A stretch of DNA of 64,000 nt from Centropus unirufus (lineage: Eukaryota; Chordata; Aves; Cuculiformes; Centropidae), in NCBI GenBank assembly GCA_013397695.1, contig VYZI01000207.1, positions 316,869 through 380,868 of the forward strand. The letters are read 5' to 3'. Below, piece after piece: positions 15,066 through 27,667 of this stretch. The notes under the pieces were generated by a model. It was not told where the DNA came from. It searched no databases and saw only the letters and a list, made by a program, of their open reading frames with translations. Within the stretch, counting starts at the first letter, position 1. Every line of letters begins with the position of its first letter. A program made the position numbers and the translations under genes.

Positions 15066-15235
15066 AAGGTGTAGGAGGGAGCCAACGCTTTGAAGCTGAT
15101 CTTGATGAACCAGAAATGGGCTGCCAATACTTCATGGTGAGGACAGTTAACTATTGGAACAACTTGCCTAGAGGATGTACCTGGACCCTTGTGACTTGAA
15201 ATCTTTAAGTCTAGGCTGGTGCCTCTCAAAATAAA
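15066..15235 (+). mobile_element. Ancient CR1/L3-like LINE ORF2 relic
   Basis: A degenerate reading gives RTVNYWNNLPR followed, after a frame change, by LEIFKSRL. This pattern matches the C-terminal end of CR1/L3-type ORF2 proteins (R.V..WN.LP...LE.FK.RL). The DNA resembles the young CR1 copies here very little, so this is probably an old amniote LINE. The following 100 bases (AGGTCAGACCAGCTCAAAGA) look like the matching 3' UTR. The family name is uncertain. Confidence 0.5.
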
Positions 15236-16437
15236 GTGCTTTGGCTCCACTGCCAGTCCTTGGGCTTCGTACAGGAGCACAGCATGTCCTGGCTGATGCT
15301 GGGCATGAGGTCAGACCAGCTCAAAGATGGACAATTCGATATGAGGCTCCTCTTCTGATGTTCTAATTCTCTCTGAGGCACCACAGGGCATTGTTTTTTT
15401 TTAATACCACAGCTTATGGAAAGGTCCTGGTGTCTTCCCCACGATGTGTTCACCAGTGCCCACTGTGTACAGCTGATGTGCTGGCCTCAGCCTCCCCACC
15501 ATCCATAGGCAGCTCCCTCACAGTTACTGGTTGGGCATCTGGGAGTAAATGGCCATTACAATCCCTTCTGACCTCTGGCACCTTGGGAACCCCACCAAGA
15601 GAGGAAGACAAATGAAACATTTTTGTCCTATCCTCCCAGGAGTTTCCAGAGATGGGCATCTGTAGCAGCATAAATGGTGCTGGCAAAAAAGACTTTGAGG
15701 AGCCTGGTCTGTTTGTCAGGAACCTTCCCATGTCTCTTGGCTACGATTGGCAGAAGTTGCTCTTGTTAAAAAGTGTTAGGAATGCACCAGTGGCAACTCC
15801 ACTAACAGCAAGCAGCTGTTCTGGTGATGCCCTCCAGAGATGTGGCTCCTGCAATCTGAGCTGCTCCCTTTTTCCACACATTTGTAATTTCCCAAAATAT
15901 TTTTCATGGTTTCGATCTTTGCCTGAAACTGAATTTTCTTTTCTATGGCTGGAACAAAATTCCTCCGGATTTGGAAAGACTAAGACTCTTTCACTCACCA
16001 GATGAGGGTGTAAAAAGTTGGGATGTCTTTCCTTTTGGTTTCATTAGCAATGCAAATATTTTTAGAACTTTATAAAGTCTTAATTAAACATTAATCTCTT
16101 TTAATGGGTGTTAGGGTACCCACATGAATGTCATTGCAAAGTAAATATTTCCTGAACTTGAATAGATTGTGAATTGACAACTTCTAGGAATGCAAAAACA
16201 CCCTGTGTTTATATCTTAAAATATCCAGAAGGGACATCAAAACTGCATTTTTTAACCTTTCTTTTCCTATTTTTTTTTGTTTATAAATGCGTGGTGCCTG
16301 GTTTTCATGTTGCAGCAATAGAATGAACAGGATGCTGACTAGGAAAGTTGGAGCAACTCATGGTTGACTTAACAACTTAATTCACCACGTTTTTCCTCCA
16401 GGGCCTGCCACGTAGCAGTGTTAGCAGCAGCCCCACC

Positions 16438-16478
16438 AGAATCATAGAATCACTAGGCTGGAAAAGACCTTTGAGGTT
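16438..16478 (-). mobile_element. CR1 LINE, 3' part of a split copy
   Basis: This is the minus-strand tail and 3' end of a CR1 of the 'ACCAGGTTGGAAAAGACC' subfamily. It is interrupted after TTTGAGGT by a second CR1. Its continuation (TAGAGTCCAACCATGCAGTC) resumes at about 16759. Confidence 0.8.
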
Positions 16479-16758
16479 ATAGAATCATAGAATGCCTTGG
16501 GCTGGAAGGGACCCACAAGGATCGTCAAGCCCAACTGCTGTCCCTGCATAGGACAGCCCCAACGTTCACACCCTGAGTCTTATCCAAATGCTTTGTGAAT
16601 GTTGTCAGGCCTGCTGCCATGACTCTGGGGAGCTGTTCCAGGGCTCCACCACCCTCTTGGAAAAGAACCTTCTCTTCATACCCAACCTAACTGTCCCCTG
16701 TCACATCTTCCTGCAGTTCCCTTGGGTCCTAGCATTGGTCACCAGAGAGAAGAGATGA
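16479..16758 (-). mobile_element. CR1 LINE nested inside another CR1
   Basis: This minus-strand copy of a different subfamily starts with the tail ATAGAATCATAGAATGCC, followed by TTGGGCTGGAAGGGACCC. It is about 280 bp and 5'-truncated. It sits exactly where the surrounding CR1 loses its consensus, so it inserted later than the outer copy. Confidence 0.8.
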
Positions 16759-16805
16759 TAGAGTCCAACCATGCAGTCCACCACCAGGCTCCTGAGCAAT
16801 GCTGA
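16759..16805 (-). mobile_element. CR1 LINE, remainder of the split copy
   Basis: The text resumes with TAGAGTCCAACCATGCAGTC and CTCCTGAGCA. In other CR1 copies of the window this follows directly after GACCTTTGAGATCA. It is the distal piece of the element whose 3' end is at 16438. Confidence 0.7.
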
Positions 16806-18230
16806 AAAGGCCAGAACCATCTGATTTCATCACACACACGGGGCCATTTCAGTGGAAAACTTCATCCACTGATATTTCCATAGAGACCAGCCTAGATCCA
16901 TGATAGTGCTTCTCAAGGACCTAGGCTTTCCATTTTCTTAGCTGTTTTCTGCAACTCTCGATCCAGAAATAGCTATTCTCCAAATTCAGAAAGGTCACTT
17001 ATTAAATTCATTAGCATGAATTCATGTTAATTAATTGATTAATTCATTAATTTCATTAACAGCTTTACCTTTCTACTGACTTTTCCCCCCCTCTTTAGTT
17101 AATTTTAACCCAGTGTCTCACGTCAGGAGCCGCTTGGGTTCCGCTTGAGGCAGTAGATGCTTGCCTGAGTGACCCCAGGGAAGCTCAGCTCAGTAAGTGA
17201 TCACCAGTGGGACTCAGGCTTCCACACGGCGTTACAGCGTGGAAAGCTTCCAATCTCCTGTTGCAGACAAAATGTCTACAAAAACAATGCTGCTACTTTC
17301 CTAAATTCCTACGTCTTGCAGATGGGAAGCTCGCATCCTACAGGAGAAGCCAAGGCAGTTTCGGGGGAGCTCACAGTGCTCCTGTCTTTTTGCTGCTGCT
17401 GCTAATTCTTGTGAGCACCATAGAATACAGTAGAAAATTGAAACTGTGTGAAAGATCAACAAATCGGTGTAGAATGTCACGCAGCAACATCTGTTAACTC
17501 TGGCTCCATGTCGTATCCTCCTGACCCCTCCTTCCCAGCCACAAGTCTCCTGTTTTGTGAGAGCTCGGAGTGATAGGGACTTGGGGGGGCGGTGTGTGTC
17601 TGTGTGGAATGTCGAGCTGTTTCTCAGCGGTCTGAAGAGCTTGCAAAAGTACCATCTGGAATGAAAGTTTTATGTTTGTGTGTTTCTGTATCTTTAGTTA
17701 TGAAACAGATGGGAATTTGCTGAATGAATTAATTGTATTGTGCTGTAAAAGGCTGTCCTGAGAGCCATTACATGTGGGAGCTTACAGAGCCTGCAGAGAG
17801 AAATGAAAGCGGCTTCCCTTTCTAATTAAGGCTTTCAGGAAACCATTGATTACAGAATCAACTAGGGCTGCTCAGAGACATTTGTTTGATAATGCTTCTG
17901 ATAAACGAAGGTTTTGCCTAATAATTATTTTACTAGTGACACTGGAAGCAGCTGCACTCTCTGACGGTAAGCCTGCCTCAATAAAACTTTCCCCTTCCCT
18001 TCCTACCTTGTCCAAACAGTTGTAGCTAATGAAACACTGCTTCCAAACTGTACATCCCAGTAAAAAATGGAGATCATGAAGGAGTGAGTGATATAATAGA
18101 TGGTGTGTTCTTAATGGGATGATCTTTGTCTGGACTAGGTTAATGGTAGAAGCTTGTTCTTGCATTTAACAGTCAAAACAAACCCTTGACCCAGTACTTA
18201 GAAATGTTTTACTGTGATTTTATTGAACAG

Positions 18231-18352
18231 GGTCAGCCTATTTCGCTAGCTCCCATGCAAAAGCTCGAAGAAGCCTTGTACGAGTATCAGCCTCTGCAAG
18301 TGGAGACGCACGGGCCAGAAGTTCCAGAGCCTGAAATGCTGGGAAGTCTGGG
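18231..18352 (+). CDS. MNAT1: MNAT1 (MAT1) penultimate coding exon
   Basis: The exon encodes GQPISLAPMQKLEEALYEYQ and continues through PLQVETHGPEVPEPEMLGSLG. It matches residues of about 230-270 in the human CDK-activating kinase assembly factor MAT1, from memory of that protein. MAT1 joins CDK7 and cyclin H and anchors the kinase to TFIIH in the nucleus. This C-terminal segment lies in the part that binds and stabilises CDK7-cyclin H. The acceptor is TTTATTGAACAG before 18231, and the donor is GTAAGTAA at 18353. The exon is 122 nt, 40 codons plus two bases, and its last two bases join with the first base of the exon at 54453 to make a glycine codon. Compared with human there are scattered substitutions (for example Ser for Arg just before the junction) but no gap or stop. 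The gene runs left out of the window. Confidence 0.96.
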
Positions 18353-20601
18353 GTAAGTAACACAGCAAGTTCTAATTCCCATTTCATGGCATTATATCCG
18401 GGACTGTTACCATCCTCAGTTTGCCAGCATGTAGTTGGTTTTTTGTTTTTCTTTTTCCAAGGACCTTAACGAAAAATTAGACTTCCTGCCCAACTAACAT
18501 TTTCTATGGGTGGATAAGCTGCAATTTTTGGTCCTCCAGCCTTTATAGATCTATTGAGAGCTGGACTGGATCACATTAGTGTTTTTAAGGTTGTCCTTGG
18601 CAGTCATAGTGAAGTAACTGTTCATTTTCAGTTGCACGGTATTTAAAAATAAATAAATAAAAAAAACCGGGGCTTAATTTACCCAGCTGTAAGCCAGTAA
18701 AAATATTAAAATTGGGCTGTTTGCCATGGAAAAGGGTAGATTTACTTGTTGACTGCTGTCTACAGTCAAACTGCATTTGTGAGAAATGAAGCATGGAGCT
18801 TAACTTTGTCAAAAAATATAATACAGGGCTGGTCCAGCAGCTTGGCAGCATCGTGGTGTGCCGCCATGTTTGGAAGGGAGTCTGGGAACCTCCTGTGCCG
18901 GGATAACGGAGGCTGGGAAATCAAGCAGTGACGTATCTGCTCTCTAGAGATGCATTTGTAGCTGAAACGCCACTGAAAACGTGTTGGGATTGGGATAGTG
19001 AGTGACATCCAACTCATCATGGCTGAACTCCCAAGGTCTCCAGCACTTCCAGTGGCTGGGAATTGATGTGGCAGAATGAATGGACGGACTGGCAAGGCAG
19101 GAAAGTGTTTAAATAAGAACAGCTTACATTTGTCTCTATGATATGGGCAAACTGAACCCACAAAGTACTGAAACACTTCAGCGTACAGTTTCAGAGACCA
19201 CTGAAATCCAAACAGGAATCTCTGGTTCACTGGCACAGGAGAAATGGTACCTCATCCTGGAAATGATACCAGGTAAATAGACTGGTTTAAGTAAATAACC
19301 AATTTAAAGATTCTCCAGAAAATTCAGAGCTGTCTGGAACTGAGGTTGTCTCAGTTATTGTTTTTATGTCCTCCTGATGCTTGTAACTTTTATCGTCTGG
19401 TATCAAGCTTCTGAGACTGAATATTAATTAGCAGTTCAAACGTGGGCAGAGCCAGACTCAGCCTCACCACCTGTTGGGATGAAGCACAGCTGTGAGAGGC
19501 CTCCAAGGCGAGGGGAACTTTGTGGCTCTCTTGGCCCTAAGCCTCATCACAGATGAAAATGCTTGGGGTGGGTGAAAAGATGACGTTTGCAGGGAGGATA
19601 CCCATCACCCACCGCTTCACCTGTTCCCCTGTAAGGTGAGTGCTGGCATCCAGATTCAGCAGGAACCCTGCGGCATCCATGTATATCCCATCCGATTGCC
19701 TGTGACGCCAGTTGGAAGGCACCAGAGCACATTGCAGATGAAATTCTTTAAATCTTGCAACGTGTGTGAGTGCCTTTGGAGCAGGGTTTGCAAACAAGTC
19801 TCGTAGACGTTTCCGGGGGATGCAAGTGTCTTTTTACTCCTGTGTGAGCAGCCAGGGTTGTTCACCTTGGCACTGGAGGTGATGAAAGAGTTAAGAGCAG
19901 CAGTGGTGCCGTGTGGCTTGGGTGGTGGTGCCCACCAGAAGAGTTCTGCTGACTCCTGAGGCTGTTCGAAATTCCAAAACAAATACAGGGCTGCAATGGG
20001 TTCCCAGCCCATACAGCTCCAACCCTATTCCACGGGGTGTCTGAAACACCTTAAACCATGCAAGGCTCCTCGTTTATAGATTTGTGTTTCTCTGTTTATA
20101 TGAACTCATGCGCATTTCCTGTTGATGATGAATGCTTAACTAATCTGCCTCCATCCCTGCTTGGGGGGATTCGGGCAGCTGCACACAGCTGCCTGCGTGA
20201 GGCAGAAGAGCTGGGCACTGGGTTATCCTCGCTGCTAAAGACTTTTAGTTTCCTCTTAATGTGGGCTCATATAGGGACAGGTTAAATCTGGAATGACCTA
20301 ATCTGTTTTCCTCCCGCTTTTCATATTCTTGTATTAACAAGTTTGCTGGAGTAAGTCCATAAGTTTGCAGGTCTCTGGCTATTTATTGCTGCTAAATAGT
20401 TCCCTGAAGTGTGCAGGCTGCTGTCATCTGAGTTTCTAGAGCCAGAATCATTGCAAAGGCAGTGGAAAGTTTGAATTCACTTCTGGTAGCATATTTTATT
20501 GACTTTGTTTTTTCCAGGTACATTTTATTATCTTTAAAGTGCTCAGTAGAAAGGGCTTTTTGAATATTCAGATCATTAACCTCTTAGCTCTTGCAAGACT
20601 G

Positions 20602-20861
20602 ATCATAGAATCGTCCGGTTGGAAAAGAGATCATTGACTCCAACCATACCTGTCCACTACTACACCAGATCCCTGAGCACCTTCTCTACATGTCTTTTAA
20701 ATACCTCCAGGGAAGAGGACTTGACCTTCTTGGGCAGTCGTCCGGGTGTTTGATCACCCTTTTCATCAAGAATTTTTTCCTAATGCCCAATCTGAACCTG
20801 CCCTGGAGTAGCTTGAGGCCATTCTCCCTTGTCCTATCACCTGTCACTTGGGAGAGGAGAT
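20602..20861 (-). mobile_element. CR1 LINE 3' fragment
   Basis: This minus-strand copy begins with the tail ATCATAGAATCGTCCGGTTGG. It continues through the complement of the ORF2 C-terminus (CTGAACCTGCCCTGG, CTTGAGGCCATTCTCCCTTG). About 260 bp remain, truncated near CACTTGGGAGAGGAGA. Confidence 0.92.
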
Positions 20862-22129
20862 GTTAGGTTTCAGTATCAGTGTTGCTATTTCTTTCTTGAT
20901 AAATGGCTGCAGTTGAGGAGGCAGCTGGCAAGAAGGTTCCTGGCAAAGAGCATGAAAGAGGGTGAAACCTTCAGGAATTTTTTAGAACAATTTTTAGGGA
21001 TCTTCTACAATTAAAAAAATAATTGCTTTTTAAGATGATTTCTATTATTTGCTCATTAGGCTTTAGAAAAACAGTTTGTGGTCCAATAAACTGCATTCTG
21101 CACCCTCTCACCACTATAGATTCTGCATGTTTTAAAAAAACAAGGGCGGAAATTTATATTCAAACTGGTTTTAGAAGTCTGGTTTTATTTTTTCTCTGAG
21201 CTGCAAGTTTTCTTTCTTGTCATGTACTGCAGAAAAGCATTCATATCCTTACAGTGCATTGCTTGCTCTTGTGTAGGATAATGAAGGAATAGATGGGCTT
21301 GTTTTTTTACTTCCAACACAAATTATTGGTATAACTTGGAGGGATTTGTGTCCATTGGGGTGGCCCCCATTTTTTTTAATGAGGGAAGATATTTCTAGAA
21401 GTAAGGAAATACAGGCAATAATCCTGAATTACAGGGCTTTCCGGGAGCAATGTGTATTGCACTCACTTGTTGGCAGTGTTTAAGCCCCTGGAAGCAAGGC
21501 TGAAGCTTGTCAGAGGAAGTCAGAGAAAGGTTCCTCTGAGTGCACGCCTGTGGGGTTCCTGCAAGGAAGTCTGTGGCTGGTGGCCCCATGAATACCCACA
21601 GAATGTGCCAGGTTGGTGCTGGGTTGATCTGGGTGGCAAAGATCACTGTGTGTTCAGCCTGCGAGGCCAACTTGTGGCTATCTCAGCTGTCAAATGGCAA
21701 TGGGACTCGGAAGGAGGAATGGGATGTGTATGAGAGCATCTCCCAAACGTGGTGCTGTCTGTGGAACAAGGTGGGGTAGTGGATCCCTGTAACATACTTG
21801 TCCCGCAGGCAGGCTCTTTGCCCTCCGTGACCAATAGTTCTGGGTCCTTCTGACTTGGTCACCGCTCTAAATTACTGAAGGATTCAGTAAAGTAAAGAGA
21901 ACAAGAAAATTGTTGGTTTCTGGGTGGAGTTGAAGGCAACCTGGTGGAGTCATGTTTAGAGAGGCCTGTCTTATCAAAGGCCCTACTGGCACTTGGGCCA
22001 TCACCAGAAAGGCTTAGGTTGGTGTCATTGTTTTAGCTCTGGCCTGCCTAATTTTTGGCAGCTAAAAGTGTGCAGTTGGGATCCCAAATATTTCCCTTTA
22101 TCCCCTCTTCTCCCCCCACCACTTCCCAC

Positions 22130-22650
22130 CATGTGAAAGACGAGAGGGAAAGGAGAGTTCAAAGACTTCTAGGTTGGAAACTGAAACTACAGCTTTAATG
22201 AAATACTACTTCTCCTAATAATAATAATGAAAATAATTATGAATTGTACAAATATATGTGATCATACCCCCACCACTCCGTGACTCTACGTCACCGCAAA
22301 TAGTGCAGAGCAGACACGAGGGAATGAGACCACAGCTGGGAGGGAGCTGGGCTCAGGAACTGGATCCAGGGACGCATGGACCTGGGATCAGGAGGAACCA
22401 GGCAGATGAGGTCCTCACTGGTCATCGGCCATCGCAGAAGGGAGTGAGACCCTCGTGATCTCCCATATTTATTCTGAGTGTGATGTCCAGGGGATGGAAT
22501 CCTCTGTTGGTCATTCTAGGGTCACCTTGCCCTATTCGCCCTTCCTTGCAGGTGCAGCCCTTTTCCCACCAGCTCAAGGATGGCCTTGTTTACTTAGGGA
22601 TAAGTATAAGCATTGACCTTTTTGCACCCCAATGCCTTACGTCATCACTT
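22130..22650. mobile_element. Possible degenerate avian retrovirus-like LTR
   Basis: The layout resembles avian ERV LTRs that I remember. It has a purine-rich AGACGAGAGGGAAAGGAGAG stretch, an AATAATAATAATGA patch, and a TATTTATTCTGAGTGTGATG segment. A block GGATGGAATCCTCTGTTGG then leads to TCTAGGGTCACC. I cannot define LTR termini, target-site duplication or orientation, and I see no gag, pol or env frame beside it. It could be unrelated unique sequence. Confidence 0.3.
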
Positions 22651-23006
22651 TGGGAGAGGAACACTGTCTCAAAAACATGTGGTTAGCTTTCAGAGAGATG
22701 AAGCTACTTGTAGCAACTGAGCCTGGTCACCAAACTCGCTCTGATTTAGCTCAAACCACACCAGTTGGGGTAGTTTGTCTAAAGCGGGGAGTGTCACCCC
22801 TTGGTTCAAATCAGCCCAAACCTGATGAACTGCTGAAGTCATTGCAAAGCTGTGACCTATGGTGGGAGAGAGAGCAGGAGCTTCCCTTCATTCCTCCCCT
22901 TCAAGGTTTTCTAAGAGGGACAGAAAATACCTGTCTTTTTTTGTCTTTATGGCTAATATTTTGCCTGAGCACATGGAATTTGTGTGGCTGGAGCTTTTTC
23001 CTACTG

Positions 23007-23031
23007 AAAAAAAAAAAAAAAAAAAAAAAAA
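23007..23031 (+). repeat. Poly(A) run, A25
   Basis: Twenty-five uninterrupted A residues follow TTTTTCCTACTG. No polyadenylation signal or recognisable retrocopy precedes it, so I treat it as a simple repeat rather than the tail of a processed pseudogene. Confidence 0.95.
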
Positions 23032-23663
23032 GAAATGAAACTATAACAAACTTATGTGCTATGTGGTGAAAGACCAAAATAGAAGGGGGATGGAAATCAA
23101 TTGTTTTTAAAATATGTTTGTTGTGTAGTTTTGATTAAAAACCAAAACCAGACAATGACGAGCATCAAAATGATGTTTGTTTGAGGCCCTGAAGAATGTA
23201 AAGTTATCCTTAGCATTAATTGTAAGTGTGTAGGGCGAGCAGTAGAGCCTACACGGTTTTCTCATACGAGTATTTACAGCTGTGGAAGAGCCATGCACGA
23301 GCTACTTAAAAATTGGCTGTAAATCAGAAACCTGCTTCTGTGATTAACATTGGGTTAAAGATGTGTGAAGTTCATGTCTGAAAGTTTTTTGAAACAGACT
23401 CTTGTAACCCAAAGTGTAGGTTGTAGGGCTCTTTAGCACAGTCCTTTTCTCCCCATTCTCACAAAACAGAGGTAATTTACAAGTAAGGTTAAAAATTCCC
23501 GTTTGCACTCCACTTAAAAATCCACTGCCTTAACAGAGAACTTTTCTGCAGACCTTATAATCAAATCAAGCCTGTGCTGCTTGAAATAAAATCATGCTTT
23601 CCTGCTTAACTTTGTCTGGAGAGGTACATCCTGTATATATGCAGGCACATCCTGAACCCTCCT

Positions 23664-23738
23664 TTGGCAGGGGCACTGGAATTAGATGATCTTTAAGGTC
23701 CCTTCTGACCCCCTCAAACAACCCTGTGATTCTATAGA
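23664..23738 (+). mobile_element. CR1 LINE 3' end, short
   Basis: Only the terminal 75 bp remain: AATTAGATGATCTTTAAGGTC, then CCTTCTGACC, then TGTGATTCTATAG. This corresponds to the GATCTTTAAGGTCCCTTCCAA subfamily. Confidence 0.8.
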
Positions 23739-26700
23739 CACATAAAAAAAAAAAAAAAGAAAAGTCAGTTTGCTTCAAAAATCGTTGATTTTCTTTAGGG
23801 AAAAATGTGTTTTATTTAAATATGATGCAAAAGTAATGTTCGATGACAAACACTAACTTAATGAGGGTGCGTAATGTCCTTGGATAATTGAAAAGCTAAA
23901 TCTAAGCCTAAGCAAAATGTTGCCTTCAGAGTTGAGAGTAATCACTGAAGCAAAATCAGAGGGTGCTGTAGGAGTCTGTATGTACGAGCATGGTTTAACC
24001 CACTGTGCTTTTTATAATGAACAGTGGGATTAATTTGCCCCCTTCTTTCCCACTGCAGGACAGCTCAGTCATTTTAAATTTGGAATTAAGCTGAGGAGGT
24101 TGGATTTCATATCTGTTAGAGCTTTGGTAGCATTTAATTGCTGACTTTCATTTTAAGTGGAAAATTTCTGCTTGTTTCTTTGTTGTAGAGCGTTGTAGTG
24201 TGATTTGAAACACATGTTGGGTTCTGGCACTTAATGTAGAAATGACTCGTGTAACTTCTTTCCTGTCAATCATAGGGATTTTATTTCTTAAGTGAGGCAA
24301 TAGTAAGGATGCTCTCCAAATTATCCCGAAACCATGGCTGATCAGGTCTTTGCTTGTCTTAGCTTTAGCTAAAACCCTGTCAGTGTCTTATGCTGGGTTT
24401 GAGGCAGTGAAATAAATAACTTGAGAATTGATTTGGAATGGGTGACAGGACCACTGGGCTTTAAAAGTTGTAGCAGGTGATTTTTCACATCTGCTCTCTC
24501 TGTCCTTGGGGAACGCAGCTATTTCTTGAGTCTCGGAAAAGAAGAAAAGCTGCAAGTGAAGGGCTTATTTGACTTGCTTTTGATTTTGAACACTGAATTC
24601 AGTCTGCTCCTTTGAATAGAATATAATTTCTCCATAAGCTCAGTAGTCAGAGTCGAAAGATTCAGTAGAATCAAGGGGAGCTTGTCTTGATTTGGAGAGC
24701 AGGTAGAGGTCTGCATCCCTCCTTGCAGGAATTCTCTTGGCTAAAGAGGCATTTAGTCTGAATTTCCCAATGTCTCCTATTGCAGGGCCTGACCCTCAGG
24801 AGAAAGATTTCTTTTAGCTGCAAGACCTTTTGAATTGGGCACCGAATGAATGAGAACCGGTAGGTAAGAAGTGACTGGTGCTTTGAAGGCACAGCTCCAT
24901 TTACATACAGCCTCTTAAAGTGAATAATTTTTGTTCATTCTGTCCTGAATAATTGAATAAAAACTTAGGAATGCCAGTAGAAGCACCAGGTGGGTGGGTA
25001 TTTTTGGGAGATAGTGAATATGGCCAAGGGTTCCGTCTTTTTCAGGAGGGCATGGAACAGGGCAATAGAACTGTGTGTAAACCATCTTAGTTTGGTTTGA
25101 TGTCGGAACAACCTTGCGTTGCTTTAGGAACCTACGGGTTCCATTGTAGGATTTTGGAAGGAGACTAATGTGGAGGAGGTGGATTAGCACCACTTTTTCC
25201 ATCCGAATGGAAATCAAGGGAAGGAGCACAGCCTCTTCTAAGTCTGAAATCTTTCTGCTTAAGGAACCAGCTTTCTGGCAAAAAAATGTCTCTGAGCTTT
25301 TCAAAAGACACCCTGTAGTGTGTGGTACTTTGCATGGAGCTCCTCTGTCAAGGTCGTTAGTGCTTGAATATATTAAAAGTGCACTGCTTATGAAACAGGG
25401 AGGTTTGCTTCCTGCCGCCCACCTGTGGGTCTAGTGTGGGTTCTGTAACTGTAAAAGGTCTCGGGAGGGTTATAAAAGCAGAAAATATGGAAAATATATA
25501 AAGAAACAAAGAAGGAAGCCTGCATACACCATGTCGTTTCTTATACATAAAGTTGGCTGTAGCTGTATGTGCACCACTAAATTAACCTCAAAAGCTGGCC
25601 ATGACAGCAGAATGTCCATAATAATTGTTTTTGTTGGCGTTTGGCTTCAAAATTAACTCATCGATCTAACATGAAGTCTCTCAGAATCCTCGTCTGGTAA
25701 TGTTTTTTTACTTTTTCATGCAATCATGGAAAAAATATGTTTCTGCTCGAAGCAGTTGTCAAACAAGCTTCTTTCATCAACAATCAGACACAGGGCAGCT
25801 GAGTAAGGCTGTTTAGTCTAGGATAAATACTCGAGAGATTACAAGGTCGCTGTAGGAAATGTAATTATACCATTTATTCCAGAATAGTCTTTTTGTAGCG
25901 TGGGCTTGTGGAATACTAAATTATACATTTATTAAAATACATATAATATGAAGGAAAAAAAAATCAGGATCTTAATATAAGGAATGGAGAATTGTCTGGC
26001 AAACTGTACTGCAGGGTTAGCCCATATATATGTAAAATTGCTTCAGAAAATTGGGATGGAAATAATATCTTTGATATTAAACATGAGTGGGAGATGAACT
26101 CCGAACTCTCTCTGCAGGTGTAGAGGAGGTGATGCTTAATAGGCGGCTGAAACAGTGTCGGGCAAAGCTGTCTGCTGGTGGGTTCTGATGTGCCCGGAGA
26201 TGCCCTGCAATCGTGTGGGCTGAACATCCTATTTTATGCTCTTTTGTATCTCACCAAATCAAAGCCTTGTTGCTACCAGTCACTTAAAAATATCTGATTG
26301 TCTGTGGTAGCTCTTATCTGTTATTGAAAGCCCTTCTTGGCTTTCATCCTTCCCTTCATCCCCGGCATTGATACCGCTATTGATGTAGGGTCCTCCTGAC
26401 GTTATTGTCCGCAGAATTTGCTTCTCACTTGTCCTTCATCACCTTAGGAAAATGTATTTTTGTAGAAGTGAAATTTTATACTTTCTCTTGCCGCTGTGAA
26501 ATTATGTGGTAGGTTTGAGGTCAGTAGTTTTTGTGCTCAGTGTTTTCTTTTTCTTTACTCTTTTCCTTCCTTGCTTCTCCTACTCCATCACGTTGCCCTT
26601 TTGGCCTCTTTCTCTGACTCCTCAGCCTGATGTATAATTGCATTGGAATCGTGTAGTCGTCACAAGAAAACAAATATATTTTGCATGTAGTGATCTTCCG

Positions 26701-27667
26701 TGCTTATCTCTCACTTGAGCTACGGAACGGCCTCAGTGTCCTCAGCTTTCGTAGTTCTTCCCAGGATGGAGCCTCTATGTGCTTTTCTTAAGGCTGGCGT
26801 GTTGGATTACAGAGGCAGGAACACTTACGAGGAACAGTCTGATGGTCGTGGAGAATACAGGAGCTCATTGAGGACCTCTGCTGAGAGGAAGAGCTCCTCC
26901 TCTTCATCAGCACCTGAGCATCCCTCATGCTTTCTGCTTGGTTGTAAGGAGTGGTAGCGATGTCATGGCAAAAAGTTGCTCTGGGGCGATCTTGTCAAAC
27001 TGTCACAGTTTTCTGAAGGGTCTGCCTGGAAGTGTAGAGGTGATGAGTGTGGATTTGTCCAAATCCATTTTAATAAAAATGCATGAAGGAAGTCTGAAAA
27101 GAGAGGGGCTGCCTAGACCCTTCAACACTGTTGTTTCAAGAAGGGGGAGTTACATATAATGAAAATATTTCTACTGAGTGGGACAGCCAGCAAAAGAGAC
27201 CCCTAAAGAGGAAAATGAAGCCAGAAATGATGCATCTTCTAGACTGACGCTGATGAATGTAGTTGTAAAGCAGCTTTCCAAATGTGAACTGTTTGTTCAG
27301 GTATCAAATGGCTGGAAAGGTGAATTTCAAGTTCCCTGAGGTGGCAGAGAGAAGCATGGGGGAGTCTTGCTTGAAGCTTTATGCAACCTTTCAAGCTGTA
27401 GCTGGTGATTCCTTAACTCCCTTCAGACAGCTTTGTTCTTAGTATTTCTCGAAGTGATCAGGAGTCAATAGTGTTTAAAGCTTCTCTGAAGAGTGCTAAG
27501 TGGTAGGAGTGAGAGATCTCATCCCAGAGGACCATGGCATTTGCCAAAGCCAGTAATTCCATTCATAAATTTGATCCTATGTGAGTAACTGATCTCCCAC
27601 CTGGTATGATGGCAAAATTTTTAAGGGGTGGTGGTCCCTGTTTTCTTGTTTAGATAATGACCCTGGT

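Larger units (their letters stand above)
1..18230 (+). other. MNAT1: MNAT1 intron (partial, at least 18.2 kb)
   Basis: The sequence upstream of the penultimate MNAT1 exon shows no segment that I can match to earlier MAT1 exons (RING finger, coiled coil). I therefore read it as one intron or part of one. It is AT-rich, with scattered pyrimidine-rich stretches (for example about 9420-9600) and few repeats: CR1 pieces near 4167, 10186 and 16438, and an older LINE relic near 15066. Open frames of up to about 140 codons occur on both strands, but they have no recognisable domains and look like chance frames. A short, poorly conserved exon could have been missed by eye. Confidence 0.7.

Noticed and set aside
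17020..17065. An AT-rich palindrome-like patch (TTAATTAATTGATTAATTCA).
   Set aside because: The symmetry comes from simple AT repetition, and no long unique arms can be paired.
18766..19236. A 156-codon open frame on the minus strand in the MNAT1 intron.
   Set aside because: No recognisable domain, no splice or promoter context, and composition like the surrounding intron. Frames of this length occur by chance in 64 kb.
22632..23069. A 145-codon plus-strand open frame ending in the A25 run, as if it were a processed pseudogene with a poly(A) tail.
   Set aside because: The translation matches no protein that I know, there is no polyadenylation signal before the A run, and no target-site duplication was seen.
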